Notes under the pieces: model-generated
Databases searched by the model: none
What the model saw: the letters and a program-made list of their open reading frames with translations, nothing else
What the model was told of the DNA's origin: nothing
Program-made: the position numbers and the translations under genes
Source: an uncultured Bacillota bacterium
GTDB taxonomy: Bacteria > Bacillota > Dethiobacteria > DTU022 > UBA8154
DNA: 64,000 nucleotides
Direction: 5' to 3'
Assembly: GCA_937973635.1 (NCBI GenBank)
Contig: CALJJZ010000029.1
Span: 1-64,000, forward strand
In this document: in pieces, positions 34,407 to 43,459 of the stretch
Numbering within the stretch: the stretch's first letter is position 1
Layout of the letters: each line of letters begins with the position of its first letter

Positions 34407-35138
34407 TTGAATAGGGCTGACAATTATGAGTCTTCATCGTTCCTTGACAAAGACAAACGTGATAAGGTATTAACTTACTTAAAAAAAATGGGTGCAAGCC
34501 TATCTGGCGTTGGTGATGTCTCTGTGGGCCTGGCAAAGGAATTCCGCCATATGCCCAGGGCCATCTCTATAGGGATTCATCATCCATTAAGCAAGCACGA
34601 CTGTGCTTGCGGACAGCTGTATTCTCCATTTTATGCCGCCATTGACAGACAACTTTTAAAAATTCAAAACCTGCTTGTCCGGTGGTTAAGGAGCGGAGGC
34701 TGGAAAGCACTGGCTATCCCCCCCGATTCCAATCGTTATGATAATAGTTATATTTCCAGACTTTATCCCCTTTTCCCCCATAAGACGGCGGCGACATGTG
34801 CAGGTCTGGGTTGGGTAGGGAAGAGTGGCCTGTTAATAAGTAAAAAATATGGGCCTTATGTAAGCTGGGCATCTGTGCTTACCGATGCACCCCTGGAAAC
34901 ATGTAGCGAGCCTATATTGTCCAGCCAGTGTGGAGACTGCCGCAGGTGCGTGGAGGCCTGTCCTGCTGGTGCGATTAAAGATATGTACTGGGTAAGGGGA
35001 GATTCTTACCAGACGATGATTGATCCTAAAAAGTGCGCGGAGCAACTAAAAATGAACTTCAAGAAATTCGGAAGTCCAACTTGTGGCCTTTGTATTTTAG
35101 CCTGCCCAAGGGGAGAGGCCAGGGATAGTTTGGTCTAA
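34407..35138 (+). CDS. Iron-sulfur protein related to epoxyqueuosine reductase
   Basis: The 243-residue product resembles the iron-sulfur part of QueG: CAGLGWVGKSGLLISKKYGPYVSWASVLTD, followed by two 4Fe-4S motifs, CGDCRRCVEACPAGAI and CGLCILACPRG. It lacks the HEAT repeats of full-length QueG and may lack the cobalamin-binding N-terminal part, so it is probably not a tRNA-modifying QueG. QueG homologues use cobalamin and two 4Fe-4S clusters, and location beside ramA suggests a role as electron donor in corrinoid reduction; inference only. Starts with TTG or ATG upstream are uncertain; TTG at 34407 is used here. Confidence 0.7.
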   Translation: MNRADNYESSSFLDKDKRDKVLTYLKKMGASLSGVGDVSVGLAKEFRHMPRAISIGIHHPLSKHDCACGQLYSPFYAAIDRQLLKIQNLLVRWLRSGGWKALAIPPDSNRYDNSYISRLYPLFPHKTAATCAGLGWVGKSGLLISKKYGPYVSWASVLTDAPLETCSEPILSSQCGDCRRCVEACPAGAIKDMYWVRGDSYQTMIDPKKCAEQLKMNFKKFGSPTCGLCILACPRGEARDSLV

Positions 35139-35410
35139 CTTTGGGGTGACGTTTTTCTGAAAGACAGAGAGAGGCTTTGTTGTTATAATTTGCAATATTT
35201 CGTAATTTCCAAGTTATCCCTTGTTTTGCTCTGAAGATTCTGTTAAAATCTTAATTAGCAACACTTGTAAAGGCTGTGGCTGCACCTTTAGGGGTTACCT
35301 ATGTGGATTGCTTTGTTTCCCGCAGTTTTCTTCATCGTCATCGTCTATTACAGATGCTATCTGCAAGAATTTTTTAATACAGGGTTGCTTCCTTTCTGGA
35401 GGTGTGCTTA

Positions 35411-37387
35411 ATGCAGGAATGCCTGACCCTGGAAAAACGTGCCCAAAGAATTGGTGAATCCTGGAAAAGGTTTATTGTCCTGGGCACTATTGAATCGTAC
35501 GTGGTCCGGGATTGCATAGCTGTCTCCTGGCAACGTTGCTTATCGCAAGGGTTAAACCCATATCTCCGCTTGGCATACGCGGCGAAAACGGGAAAAGTGA
35601 CGGGACAGCGGGAGTTGATAAAAAAAAGCAGGCCTTTTTTCGATAACCTCTATGAATTGGTCAAAGGCTCGGATTTTATGGTTATTCTCACGGATGGTCA
35701 GGGGACGATTGTAAAAGTGCTCGGGGATCAGGTAATTAGGCAAAAAGTTAAGAGTATCCCCCTGCGTGAGGGTATTAACTGGGGTGAAGAAAATTTTGGC
35801 ACGAATTGTATAGACCTGGCTATAAGGGAGCGAAAACCTGTACAGGTTTTCGCCACCGAACACTTTATGCAGGAATTGCATTTTCTCTCTGGTTCAGCTG
35901 CACCTTTTTTTAGTCCAGATGGTGATATTTTGGGCGTTCTTGCCATGATAGGAAGCTACGCTGATTTTCATCCCCATACCCTGGGCATGGTGGTTGCCTG
36001 CGTGAAAGCAATTGAAAACCAGCTTCTCTATATGGAGGCTGCTCGTTCCCTGGAGAGGTCCTATAAAGAGGCGACAACGATTATCGAGGAGATCTCTTCG
36101 GGAATTATCTCTGCCGATGCCGCCGGCAGGATTACCATCCTCAACAGTGTTGCTTGCAAAATGTTATCCATTGCCCCTGGAGATTGGGTTGGCAAAAGCA
36201 TTGCTGCTTTATGGGGTGAGGAATGCGCCTTTATGCAGGCGCTCAGGGAAGGCAGGGACTTTTCTAACAAGGAGGTGAACTTAATCGTCAATGGTGTCCC
36301 CCTCCGCTTTTCTTCCGCCTTGCGTATTATCAAAGACAAAACAGGGAAGATCTTAGGTATGGTCATCAGCCTGTGGGAATATAAAGCGATCCGGCGCCTG
36401 GCCAGCAAAGCTTTTGGTGCTCAGGCCTCTTTTTCTTTTGACGATATTTACGGCACCCACCCTTCACTGCAACATGCCCTTTCTGTTGCCCGGCGGGCTG
36501 CAAATTCCCAGCAGACAGTGTTAATCCTGGGTGAAAGCGGTACAGGAAAAGAGATGTTTGCCCAGGCGATTCATCATGCAGGGGAACGGGCACGGGGGCC
36601 ATTCATTGTCGTTAATTGTGCAGGAATCCCCCGGGACCTGGTGGAAAGCGAGTTATTTGGCTATGAATCGGGAGCTTTTACCGGAGCTAGGAAAGAAGGA
36701 CGTCCCGGTAAGTTTGAACTTGCCCATGGAGGGACGATTTTTTTTGATGAAATTGGAGATATGCCCTTGGAAATGCAGGCAAAGTTGCTGCGCGTTTTGC
36801 AGGACAAACATGTGACCCGCCTGGGGGGAGAATATCCTATGCATGTGGATACGCGGGTCATTGCCGCCACAAATAGAAACCTTTTATCCATGGTGGAAGA
36901 AGGGACCTTCCGCTTGGATCTGTTTTACCGCGTTAATGTAATCAGCCTGCAGATTCCACCTTTGCGCAGCAGGAAAACGGACATCCTCCCCCTCGCCAAT
37001 ATATTTCTGCGTAATACGGCGCAGCGCATGGGCCTTGCGGCTCCTCCCTCTTTTGAAGGGGAAGCGGAAAAGATGTTGCTGGCATATTCCTGGCCAGGCA
37101 ATGTGCGGGAGCTGCAAAACTTGGTCGAACAATCAGTGTTTAATGCCAATGGCGCTAGTGTCATTGAGGTAAGGCACCTGCCGGAGAAAATTTTACGCAG
37201 CTCCGGCCCCAAGCCTGAAGAAGAGAGTCCTTTAGCTTTGGAGCTGCAGGAAAGGAAGCATATAACTGTGGCTTTACAAGTTTGCCAGGGCAATATTTCT
37301 AAATGTGCCCGGATGCTTGGTATAGGCAGGAATACCCTTTATCGTAAAATAAGGAGGCATAATATTCAATACTTCCCTGCTAAATAA
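35411..37387 (+). CDS. Sigma-54-dependent transcriptional activator (AcoR-like)
   Basis: About 658 residues, with a GAF-like sensing region at about 70-185, a PAS-like segment at about 215-310, an AAA+ domain and a Fis-type HTH at the C-terminus. The AAA+ domain has Walker A GESGTGKEMF, the sigma-54 contact loop GAFTGARKEG and Walker B FFDEIGDM. The HTH reads NISKCARMLGIGRNTLYRKI. It opens transcription from sigma-54 promoters on binding upstream sites. One such promoter (38388-38403) lies 1 kb downstream before mtaB, with two candidate operators. ATG 35411 with TGGAGGTG is preferred to upstream starts. The region 35139-35410 holds no gene I can support. Confidence 0.9.
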   Translation: MQECLTLEKRAQRIGESWKRFIVLGTIESYVVRDCIAVSWQRCLSQGLNPYLRLAYAAKTGKVTGQRELIKKSRPFFDNLYELVKGSDFMVILTDGQGTIVKVLGDQVIRQKVKSIPLREGINWGEENFGTNCIDLAIRERKPVQVFATEHFMQELHFLSGSAAPFFSPDGDILGVLAMIGSYADFHPHTLGMVVACVKAIENQLLYMEAARSLERSYKEATTIIEEISSGIISADAAGRITILNSVACKMLSIAPGDWVGKSIAALWGEECAFMQALREGRDFSNKEVNLIVNGVPLRFSSALRIIKDKTGKILGMVISLWEYKAIRRLASKAFGAQASFSFDDIYGTHPSLQHALSVARRAANSQQTVLILGESGTGKEMFAQAIHHAGERARGPFIVVNCAGIPRDLVESELFGYESGAFTGARKEGRPGKFELAHGGTIFFDEIGDMPLEMQAKLLRVLQDKHVTRLGGEYPMHVDTRVIAATNRNLLSMVEEGTFRLDLFYRVNVISLQIPPLRSRKTDILPLANIFLRNTAQRMGLAAPPSFEGEAEKMLLAYSWPGNVRELQNLVEQSVFNANGASVIEVRHLPEKILRSSGPKPEEESPLALELQERKHITVALQVCQGNISKCARMLGIGRNTLYRKIRRHNIQYFPAK

Positions 37388-37438
37388 AGCTGATAAACGC
37401 TGTTTTAGCTTGTAAACCTGAAGGGAGGTGGCGTCCTG

Positions 37439-38182
37439 GTGAATAGGAAATTCACAGATGTATTTGTGCGCTATGATTTACGCCTAAGTGATCTAGCACC
37501 TCCTGCCCAGCTTCTTTCTCCCGACCCTGCCCTGCAAGAAATAATTGACAGTGTCATAAAAGGGGATCCGATTGAGACTGCTGCCTTGGTAAAAAAATAC
37601 CTGCAGACAAAAGATCCTTTGGAAATCATTTATAAGGCGCTGATCCCTGCCATGGATTACGTAAGCAAGCTCTGGGAGGAGCAGATATACTACTTGCCTC
37701 AGACTATGAATGCCTCCGATGCTATGCAGGTGGGGCTGGAGCTCTGCGAAAAAAAAATGGGCAAAACTATTGAGAAAAAAGGCCTGGTGATTACCCATAC
37801 GGCAGAGGGAGATCTCCATGACCTGGGACAAAAGATTGTGAATGCCCTGCTGCGGGCTCAGGGTTACGAGGTTCTCGATTTGGGCAACGACGTGCCGGTG
37901 GAGACAGTGGTGGAGGCGGTGAAAAAGCATAAGCCTATCATGCTTACCGGGACGGCCGGCCTTACTGTAAATGTAGATGCCTTTAACCGCATTTCTACGC
38001 TTTTGAGCAAAGAAGGAATAGAAATCCCTTTTGCCTGCGGCGGCGGGGGCGGTATCAGTCTGGAGTTAATTAACTTTAGGTTAGGTATCTATGGAAAAGA
38101 CGCCAAACTAGCACCTCCCATGGCTGAAGATGCACGGCGTGGTTTGGGATGGGAGGAGATTAAAGATAAATATAATCATTAA
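37439..38182 (+). CDS. MtaC-like methanol corrinoid protein, paralogue
   Basis: The 247-residue protein has a MtaC-type helical cap (VFVRYDLRLSDL, then LWEEQIYYLPQTMNASDAM) and B12 domain with the cobalt ligand His in EGDLHDLGQKIV. Instead of MtaC's SAMMTTTM-like block it has TGTAGLTVNVDAF, and it contains an unusual Gly run, CGGGGGISLEL. It resembles the mtaC at 39994 throughout, including start and end. GTG start at 37439 behind AAGGGAGGTGG. It lies between the activator and the sigma-54 promoter, so it is not in the main mta transcript and may be made under different conditions. Confidence 0.88.
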   Translation: MNRKFTDVFVRYDLRLSDLAPPAQLLSPDPALQEIIDSVIKGDPIETAALVKKYLQTKDPLEIIYKALIPAMDYVSKLWEEQIYYLPQTMNASDAMQVGLELCEKKMGKTIEKKGLVITHTAEGDLHDLGQKIVNALLRAQGYEVLDLGNDVPVETVVEAVKKHKPIMLTGTAGLTVNVDAFNRISTLLSKEGIEIPFACGGGGGISLELINFRLGIYGKDAKLAPPMAEDARRGLGWEEIKDKYNH

Positions 38183-38207
38183 ATTAAAGTGTTTTATTAT
38201 GGAGCAG

Positions 38208-38290
38208 TGTTCCGGTATGGAACGCCACAAGCGTAAGAGCAATAACTGGCTGGCTGAGGGAAGATTCTAGCAGCTGTTCTGTTTTGGTAC
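38208..38290 (+). promoter_or_regulatory. Two candidate upstream activator sites
   Basis: TGTTCCGGTATGGAAC (38208-38223) contains the inverted repeat GTTCC/GGAAC. TGTTCTGTTTTGGTAC (38275-38290) matches it at 12 of 16 positions. The two start 67 bases apart, between six and seven helical turns, and both lie about 100-180 bases before the sigma-54 promoter, as expected for a bacterial enhancer-binding protein. Probably bound by the activator encoded at 35411. Confidence 0.6.
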
Positions 38291-38387
38291 AGTTACCCAC
38301 CTTTTTAGTTAAACTTATACTCTTATGTAGGGACAGATAACGGCGAATTTGAGGCAATTTATTGATAAATTGACCTCTTTTTTATTG

Positions 38388-38403
38388 TGGCATAATTCTT
38401 GCA
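38388..38403 (+). promoter_or_regulatory. Sigma-54 promoter of the methanol methyltransferase operon
   Basis: TGGCATAATTCTTGCA, matching TGGCAC-N5-TTGCA, with the invariant GG and GC ten bases apart (38389-38390 and 38401-38402). It is the only such match noticed in the window and lies 175 bases before mtaB. The remaining gap (38404-38576) is a leader with AAGGAGGCG before the start. Confidence 0.85.
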
Positions 38404-38576
38404 AGTAAGATTTGCAACTAGATTATTTCTAGTAGAGTGTTGCGGTTATATTGCAGGGCAGGAGGTGATCCCGAAAGGAAGCAGCAAGTTAAAGTTAAGA
38501 AGCAACAGGCAGAGATTGTTGTTAAAGGTAAGCTTAAGTTTTAAGGCTTTAAAATTAATTAAGGAGGCGTTCGCTC

Positions 38577-39950
38577 ATGGCTAAATTTACCAGTATGGCT
38601 TATAGTAGTGCCGATGAGATGATCTTTGGGACAGCAAAAAAACCGGTTAAGTACGGTAGAGACTTTGAAGTTGGTGGTGGTATGGTTTATCCGGAGATCG
38701 TCAATCACCCCAGGCCAGGTAGTGAAGAAACAAAAAAGAGCCTTATGCGTGAATACGAAAAGATGACCAACGATTCTTTAGAGAGGGCTGTTACCCTTGG
38801 TTTTCCCGGCCTACAGATCGAATTGGAGCACGTTTGGCAGATGACTAAAAATCCCGATTGGGGCGGGGATATTGCCGGCCAGACGGTGCGCCAGCAGCAG
38901 GATTGGTATCAAAAATATGGCATCAAGAGCGCTGTACGAGCCACCATTGCTGATAACCGCAAGCCTGAACAGGAAAATATCCGTGATTGTAAATCTCTGG
39001 AACTGGCCCTGAAAACCTTTGAATTGAGCGCAAAAAACGGAGCTGACAATCTTTCCATAGAAAGCGTGGGCGGCAAGGAGATATCGGATTACAGCATTGT
39101 CAGGCAGGATATACGTGGCGTGCTCTTTGGCATCGGCGTCCTAGGTAGCAGAGATGTAGAGTTTTTATGGAAACAGATTGTAGAGATTGCTAACAAATAT
39201 GGTGCAACGCCTGGTGGTGAGACCAACTGCGCCCAAGCCAATGTGGCCATGTTCATGGCCGGCGGGATGCTGGACAAATCTGTACCTCACACTTTTGCCG
39301 CCGTTACCAGGGCTATCGGGGCAGCTAGGACGCTGACTGCCTACGAAATGGGGGCCAAGGGGCCAACCAAGGATTGTGGCTACGAGGATCCCATTATTAA
39401 GGCTATTACAGGCATTCCCATCGCTACCGAGGGTAAGACATGCGCTTGCGCCCATGCCGATCTTCAGGGCAACCTGATTATGGCTGTTACTGATCTCTGG
39501 AGCAATGAGGCCGTAGAATACCACGATATGTTCGGGGGCACGACGGCAGCGGTATTTACAGAAATACTGGGTTATGACGTGGCGTTGATGAATTCCGCCA
39601 TTGCCTTGGGCAAAGCCAAGGACCTGCAGGAGATGATGATCTACTCTGACCTGTACCGCGATGTACACAGCTTTGTTGTGGCACCTGCTCAGGCTTATGA
39701 GATCGGCAAGGCCATCGTAACCAATAATACGGATTATTATTCCCGTGCCAGGGCAGGGGCGATCTGCGCGGCCAAATTGATCCTTGGCGATCCCAAGATG
39801 CTTCTCTCTAAGTTTGAAACGGAAGTGTTGCAGAAAACACTCCGTGAACTGGAAAGTTTCCCTGATAACGAGGGAGATTTTATCGAGCAGTGTGCGGCCA
39901 TTTACACGAAAGCTGTCCCCGGGTTCAAGCTGGCCAATTACGGCCTCTAA
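38577..39950 (+). CDS. mtaB: Methanol:corrinoid methyltransferase
   Basis: MtaB breaks the C-O bond of methanol at a zinc site and methylates the Co(I) corrinoid on MtaC. The 457-residue protein aligns with M. barkeri MtaB from its start (TSMAYSSADEMIFG). The zinc ligands are identifiable: Glu in LSIESVGGKE (Glu164 in M. barkeri), Cys in ETNCAQANVAMF (Cys220) and Cys in TKDCGYED (Cys269). KAITGIPIATEGKT and YHDMFGGTTA are further conserved blocks. Length is normal. AAGGAGGCG precedes the ATG. It is the first gene behind the sigma-54 promoter and is followed 43 bases later by mtaC. Confidence 0.96.
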   Translation: MAKFTSMAYSSADEMIFGTAKKPVKYGRDFEVGGGMVYPEIVNHPRPGSEETKKSLMREYEKMTNDSLERAVTLGFPGLQIELEHVWQMTKNPDWGGDIAGQTVRQQQDWYQKYGIKSAVRATIADNRKPEQENIRDCKSLELALKTFELSAKNGADNLSIESVGGKEISDYSIVRQDIRGVLFGIGVLGSRDVEFLWKQIVEIANKYGATPGGETNCAQANVAMFMAGGMLDKSVPHTFAAVTRAIGAARTLTAYEMGAKGPTKDCGYEDPIIKAITGIPIATEGKTCACAHADLQGNLIMAVTDLWSNEAVEYHDMFGGTTAAVFTEILGYDVALMNSAIALGKAKDLQEMMIYSDLYRDVHSFVVAPAQAYEIGKAIVTNNTDYYSRARAGAICAAKLILGDPKMLLSKFETEVLQKTLRELESFPDNEGDFIEQCAAIYTKAVPGFKLANYGL

Positions 39951-39993
39951 AATGGTTTTACCTACAATAACGTCCGATAAGGAGTGAAAAGAT

Positions 39994-40728
39994 ATGGCTA
40001 CTGCCGAAGTGTTTGTGCGCTATGACCTGAAAAAAGAGCTGGCTGAAAAAAAGGTGGCTGCAGGTAAAGATGAGCTGCTGCAAAAAGTAATGGATGCAGT
40101 TGTAAACGGAGATGAAGATAATATTGTGGCTTATGTTAACGAAGCCCTAACGGTTCATGATCCCCTGGTGGTAATCAGAGAAGGGCTGGTTAAGGCCATG
40201 GATGAGGTAAGTCGCCTTTGGGATGAAGGCATCTATTACCTTCCGCAGACAATTATTTCCTCTGATACCATGCTGGCAGGTCTCGAAGAGTGTGAGAAGA
40301 AGATGGGGCATGCCGTGGAGAAAAAAGGTGTAGTCGTGACCCATACTGCTGAAGGTGACATTCACGATCTGGGCCAGCAGATTGTGAATGCCCTCTTGCG
40401 TGCCAATGGCTTTGAAGTTATAGACCTGGGCAAAGATGTCCCTGTCGATGACGTTGTCAACGCCGTGAAGCAGTATAAGCCTGCCATGCTTACAGGTACT
40501 GCCCTCATGACCACAACTATGACCGCCTTTAATAAAATTGCCAACCGGCTGCGGCGGGATGGCATAGAGGTACCCTTTGTCTGTGGCGGGGGGGCGGTTT
40601 CCCTGGAGTATGTAACCAGCTTTGATCTTGGTATCTGGGGCAAGGAAGCACAGCAGGCACCACCGATGGCTAGCGATGCCGTAGCTGGAGTGAGCTGGAC
40701 AAAGATGCGAGAAAAATATAACAGTTAA
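39994..40728 (+). CDS. mtaC: Methanol corrinoid protein
   Basis: The methyl-carrying partner of MtaB. The 244-residue protein begins VFVRYDLKKELAEKK, has the cap LWDEGIYYLPQTI and the B12 domain with the lower-ligand His in TAEGDIHDLGQQIV, followed by GKDVPVDDVV and TGTALMTTTMTAF. AAGGAGTG before ATG 39994. The N-terminal fingerprint VFVRYDL is shared with the paralogue at 37439. A long hairpin lies between this gene and the next. Confidence 0.95.
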   Translation: MATAEVFVRYDLKKELAEKKVAAGKDELLQKVMDAVVNGDEDNIVAYVNEALTVHDPLVVIREGLVKAMDEVSRLWDEGIYYLPQTIISSDTMLAGLEECEKKMGHAVEKKGVVVTHTAEGDIHDLGQQIVNALLRANGFEVIDLGKDVPVDDVVNAVKQYKPAMLTGTALMTTTMTAFNKIANRLRRDGIEVPFVCGGGAVSLEYVTSFDLGIWGKEAQQAPPMASDAVAGVSWTKMREKYNS

Positions 40729-40776
40729 GGCAAATCTATTTCCAGACAGAGTATTTTTATACTAGAGACAGGGTAG

Positions 40777-40836
40777 GGAGGCAGGTGAGGACCCTTACGG
40801 TTCGTGTTGCCAGAGGGGGTACCTCACCTTTCCTCC
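40777..40836 (+). other. Long RNA hairpin between mtaC and the GTPase gene
   Basis: AGGTGAGG (40783-40790) with CCTCACCT (40822-40829), ACCC (40791-40794) with GGGT (40817-40820) and outer GGAGG with CCTCC (40777-40781, 40832-40836). No T-run follows, so it is more likely an mRNA stability or processing element that keeps mtaBC abundant relative to the downstream genes than a terminator. Confidence 0.65.
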
Positions 40837-40873
40837 GTTCCTTGTCCCCTTAATTTCTGAAGGAGGTTGGGCA

Positions 40874-41827
40874 GTGATCGTTGATTTGCTAATAGGATTT
40901 TTAGGCAGTGGCAAGACCACTTTTATTTTGCATCTTATGGATCTGCTTCTTCCCCGAGAAAAACTTGCTGTTATTGTCAATGAGTTTGGTGATATTGGTA
41001 TTGATGGCGCAGTTCTCGGGCAAAAGCATACAGAGGTTGTAGAACTACCCAGTGGTTGTATCTGCTGTACCCTCAGCAGGGACTTAGTAGGTCAGGTGGA
41101 GATGCTGGCCAAAAAGTATGCGCCGCAGCGCTTAATCATTGAACCATCCGGCGTAGCCACAGTAAAAAGCCTTTTACAGGTCCTGGGCAGCCTTAGGCTA
41201 GAACCATATGTGGAGCAGGTACGCATCATTACCATTATTGACGCTGTGAATTTTTTTAATTTATACAAGCAGAGCCGCTTATATGTGGAAGCACAGCTGG
41301 ATGCAGCCAGCCTTATCGTTATCAATAAAGCGGATTTGGAGGAGCCTGAGGTTATTGCCGATATTGTTTCTATGGCAGCGGCATATAACCGGCGGGCCAG
41401 AATTGTGACGACTAGCTTTTGCAAAGTATCTGCCGAAGATTATTACATGGCGGAACAATGGGCGGAGGAGGCCGCCGTGGCTGTAAAAAGGGAACATGGG
41501 CAGCACGCTCCGGTGGACGACCTTCCCTCCCTGAAGGATCTGGAAAGGATCTCTTTTGCGGCCGATGTTTCTTACCGCGAATATGATTTTAATATATTTT
41601 TACAGGAACTTAAGAACGGGGAGTTTGGCGAAGTGCTTCGGGCCAAAGGTATTGTACACCTGGAGCAAAGGGGTTGGGTTCTTTTTAACCTTGCCTCAGG
41701 TCACTTGACACTAACGCCGCTTATAAAGGCGCAGCCGGAAGGAAAATTTTTTGTGGCCGGCCACAACCTCAAGCGGGAGCCTATCCTCACCCGTCTGGAG
41801 AAATGTACATACAGGCAGGGGGAGTAA
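40874..41827 (+). CDS. CobW-family G3E GTPase
   Basis: A 317-residue metal-chaperone-type GTPase. Walker A reads GFLGSGKTTF, then NEFGDIGIDG, the metal-binding CxCC motif in SGCICCTL, the switch IIEPSGV and the guanine motif NKAD at about residue 152. The C-terminal part (residues 220-317) is a CobW_C-like domain. G3E GTPases deliver metals such as Zn or Co to target enzymes; with neighbours mtaB (zinc) and corrinoid genes, zinc loading of MtaB or cobalt use is plausible but not shown. GTG start 40874 behind AAGGAGGTTGGG. It ends three bases before the next start. Confidence 0.88.
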   Translation: MIVDLLIGFLGSGKTTFILHLMDLLLPREKLAVIVNEFGDIGIDGAVLGQKHTEVVELPSGCICCTLSRDLVGQVEMLAKKYAPQRLIIEPSGVATVKSLLQVLGSLRLEPYVEQVRIITIIDAVNFFNLYKQSRLYVEAQLDAASLIVINKADLEEPEVIADIVSMAAAYNRRARIVTTSFCKVSAEDYYMAEQWAEEAAVAVKREHGQHAPVDDLPSLKDLERISFAADVSYREYDFNIFLQELKNGEFGEVLRAKGIVHLEQRGWVLFNLASGHLTLTPLIKAQPEGKFFVAGHNLKREPILTRLEKCTYRQGE

Positions 41828-41830
41828 TTT

Positions 41831-43459
41831 TTGAGAAAGGCAGGCATTGCCCTTGATCTTGGCACCAGCGGTTTTCGTGGTCAGTTAATTGACCTTGTCG
41901 ACAGGCGGGTAATAGCTACAGCAATTACAGCGCGTCACCCCTTACCGGGAGCTAATGTTATCGATCATCTTAACTTCGCCCTGGAATCAGGCACGGCTGC
42001 AGCGCAAAAGATCATGATCGCCGCCATTAATCAACTTATCGATTTACTGGTAGCAGGCAGGGAAACAAAGGTAGAACGCCTGGCGGTCTGCGGTAACCCT
42101 ATTCAGCTTTCTCTTTTTGAGAATATGGAAATACGGGACCTGGCCTTTACCGGAGAAAGAAAACAGCAGCTTTTGGGCCTGATTCCTCCGAATCGGGGAA
42201 GCAAAGAGTACAAGGGGGAACATTTTCCTGAATTGCACGTACCCTGTGGATCCCTTGTTTTGCTCCCGCCGGCGGTAAAGCATGAGATTGGTGCCGATGC
42301 CCTGGCGCTGCTGCTCCTTTCCGGGATACTGGAGCAGGAAAAGATTTCCTTGGCTACTGACTATGGGACAAATGCGGAGATTGCCCTTAAGGTTGGAGAT
42401 AAAATAATTACTGGCTCCTGTGCTGCAGGCCCTGCTCTGGAAGGGCAGCATATTCATAGAGGTATGCTGGCCGCTCCTGGAGCTATTACTGATCTGTTAC
42501 CACAGGGAAACGGAGACCGCTGTCTGATACTTGATGAAAAAATGATGCCTGCGGAGGGGGATATTGTGCGCCTCGATACGGGGGCTGTCCTGACACGGAG
42601 CAGGACCAGGGCCAAGGGCATCACAGGTACAGGTGTTATCGCTGTCGTTTCCCGCGGCCTGGAAACGGGCCTGATTAAGCTGCCGCGGATTAACAGCCCC
42701 AGCACCTATATTCGCTTGGCTGATGAGCTGCGTTTCGGTGAAGATGACCTGGCTGAAGCGGGAAAAGCTATTGGCGCCATTAGGGCCGGCTACCTCACGC
42801 TAGCGGCAGAAGCAGGTATAAACGCCGATGACATTGAGGTGGCGTTTATGGCCGGCGCCTCTGGTACATTTGTGGACGCCCTTAAAGCTATGCATGTTGG
42901 TCTTGTTCCACCCCGGGTCAGGGAAATCTACCAGGTAGGCAATACATCCCTCAATTTGGCGCGCATGCTGGTAGAGGAACCGCAGCTGCTTGCTTTCCTG
43001 GAAGAAAAGGCAAAGGAACTGCGGGCCAACCATTGCATGTTTGGCAATTCCAAAGTTTTTGAAAAGGCCTATTTGTTGGAGATATCTTACTGGACAGAAG
43101 GGCTGCCCTGGGAGGATTATGTAAAATTTTCTGCCATGTATCATCTCCCCTCCATCTCTCTACCCTGGAACCAAGTGCAGGTAACGAGGAAAGTACTGCG
43201 AGACATTGATGATACTGGACCAGGCGGCATACAAAGCATTGAAAAAGTTGGCATAGAGATACACAAAGAGATAGCAGGATGCAGCAGATGCGGCAAGTGT
43301 GTAGAGGAATGCCCTGAAGGTGCCCTTTCCTTTGATGGGCAATTGGCTATTGCCATGTCTATGGACCGCTGCAGCGGGACGGCTTGTCGACGCTGCGAAC
43401 ATCTTTGCCCGGAGAAAGCATTTCATCTCCCGGCATTTTGGTTAGAAATCTTTAGATAA
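41831..43459 (+). CDS. RamA-type corrinoid reductive activator, copy 2
   Basis: The twin of the gene at 32140: same 542-residue length, start DLGTSGFRGQLIDL, ASKHA core with GPALEGQHIHRG and AGASGTFVDALKA. The C-terminal ferredoxin domain reads CSRCGKCVEECPEGAL and CSGTACRRCEHLCPEKA. It presumably reactivates MtaC (and its paralogue) when cobalt is oxidised. TTG start three bases after the GTPase gene stop, so the two are translated together. After its stop there is a 190-base AT-rich gap without a clear terminator. Confidence 0.92.
   Translation: MRKAGIALDLGTSGFRGQLIDLVDRRVIATAITARHPLPGANVIDHLNFALESGTAAAQKIMIAAINQLIDLLVAGRETKVERLAVCGNPIQLSLFENMEIRDLAFTGERKQQLLGLIPPNRGSKEYKGEHFPELHVPCGSLVLLPPAVKHEIGADALALLLLSGILEQEKISLATDYGTNAEIALKVGDKIITGSCAAGPALEGQHIHRGMLAAPGAITDLLPQGNGDRCLILDEKMMPAEGDIVRLDTGAVLTRSRTRAKGITGTGVIAVVSRGLETGLIKLPRINSPSTYIRLADELRFGEDDLAEAGKAIGAIRAGYLTLAAEAGINADDIEVAFMAGASGTFVDALKAMHVGLVPPRVREIYQVGNTSLNLARMLVEEPQLLAFLEEKAKELRANHCMFGNSKVFEKAYLLEISYWTEGLPWEDYVKFSAMYHLPSISLPWNQVQVTRKVLRDIDDTGPGGIQSIEKVGIEIHKEIAGCSRCGKCVEECPEGALSFDGQLAIAMSMDRCSGTACRRCEHLCPEKAFHLPAFWLEIFR

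Noticed and set aside
35221..35457. 78-codon frame with a CKGCGC motif
   Set aside because: It overlaps the activator gene in another frame, has no ribosome site and a low-complexity Ser run; not a gene.
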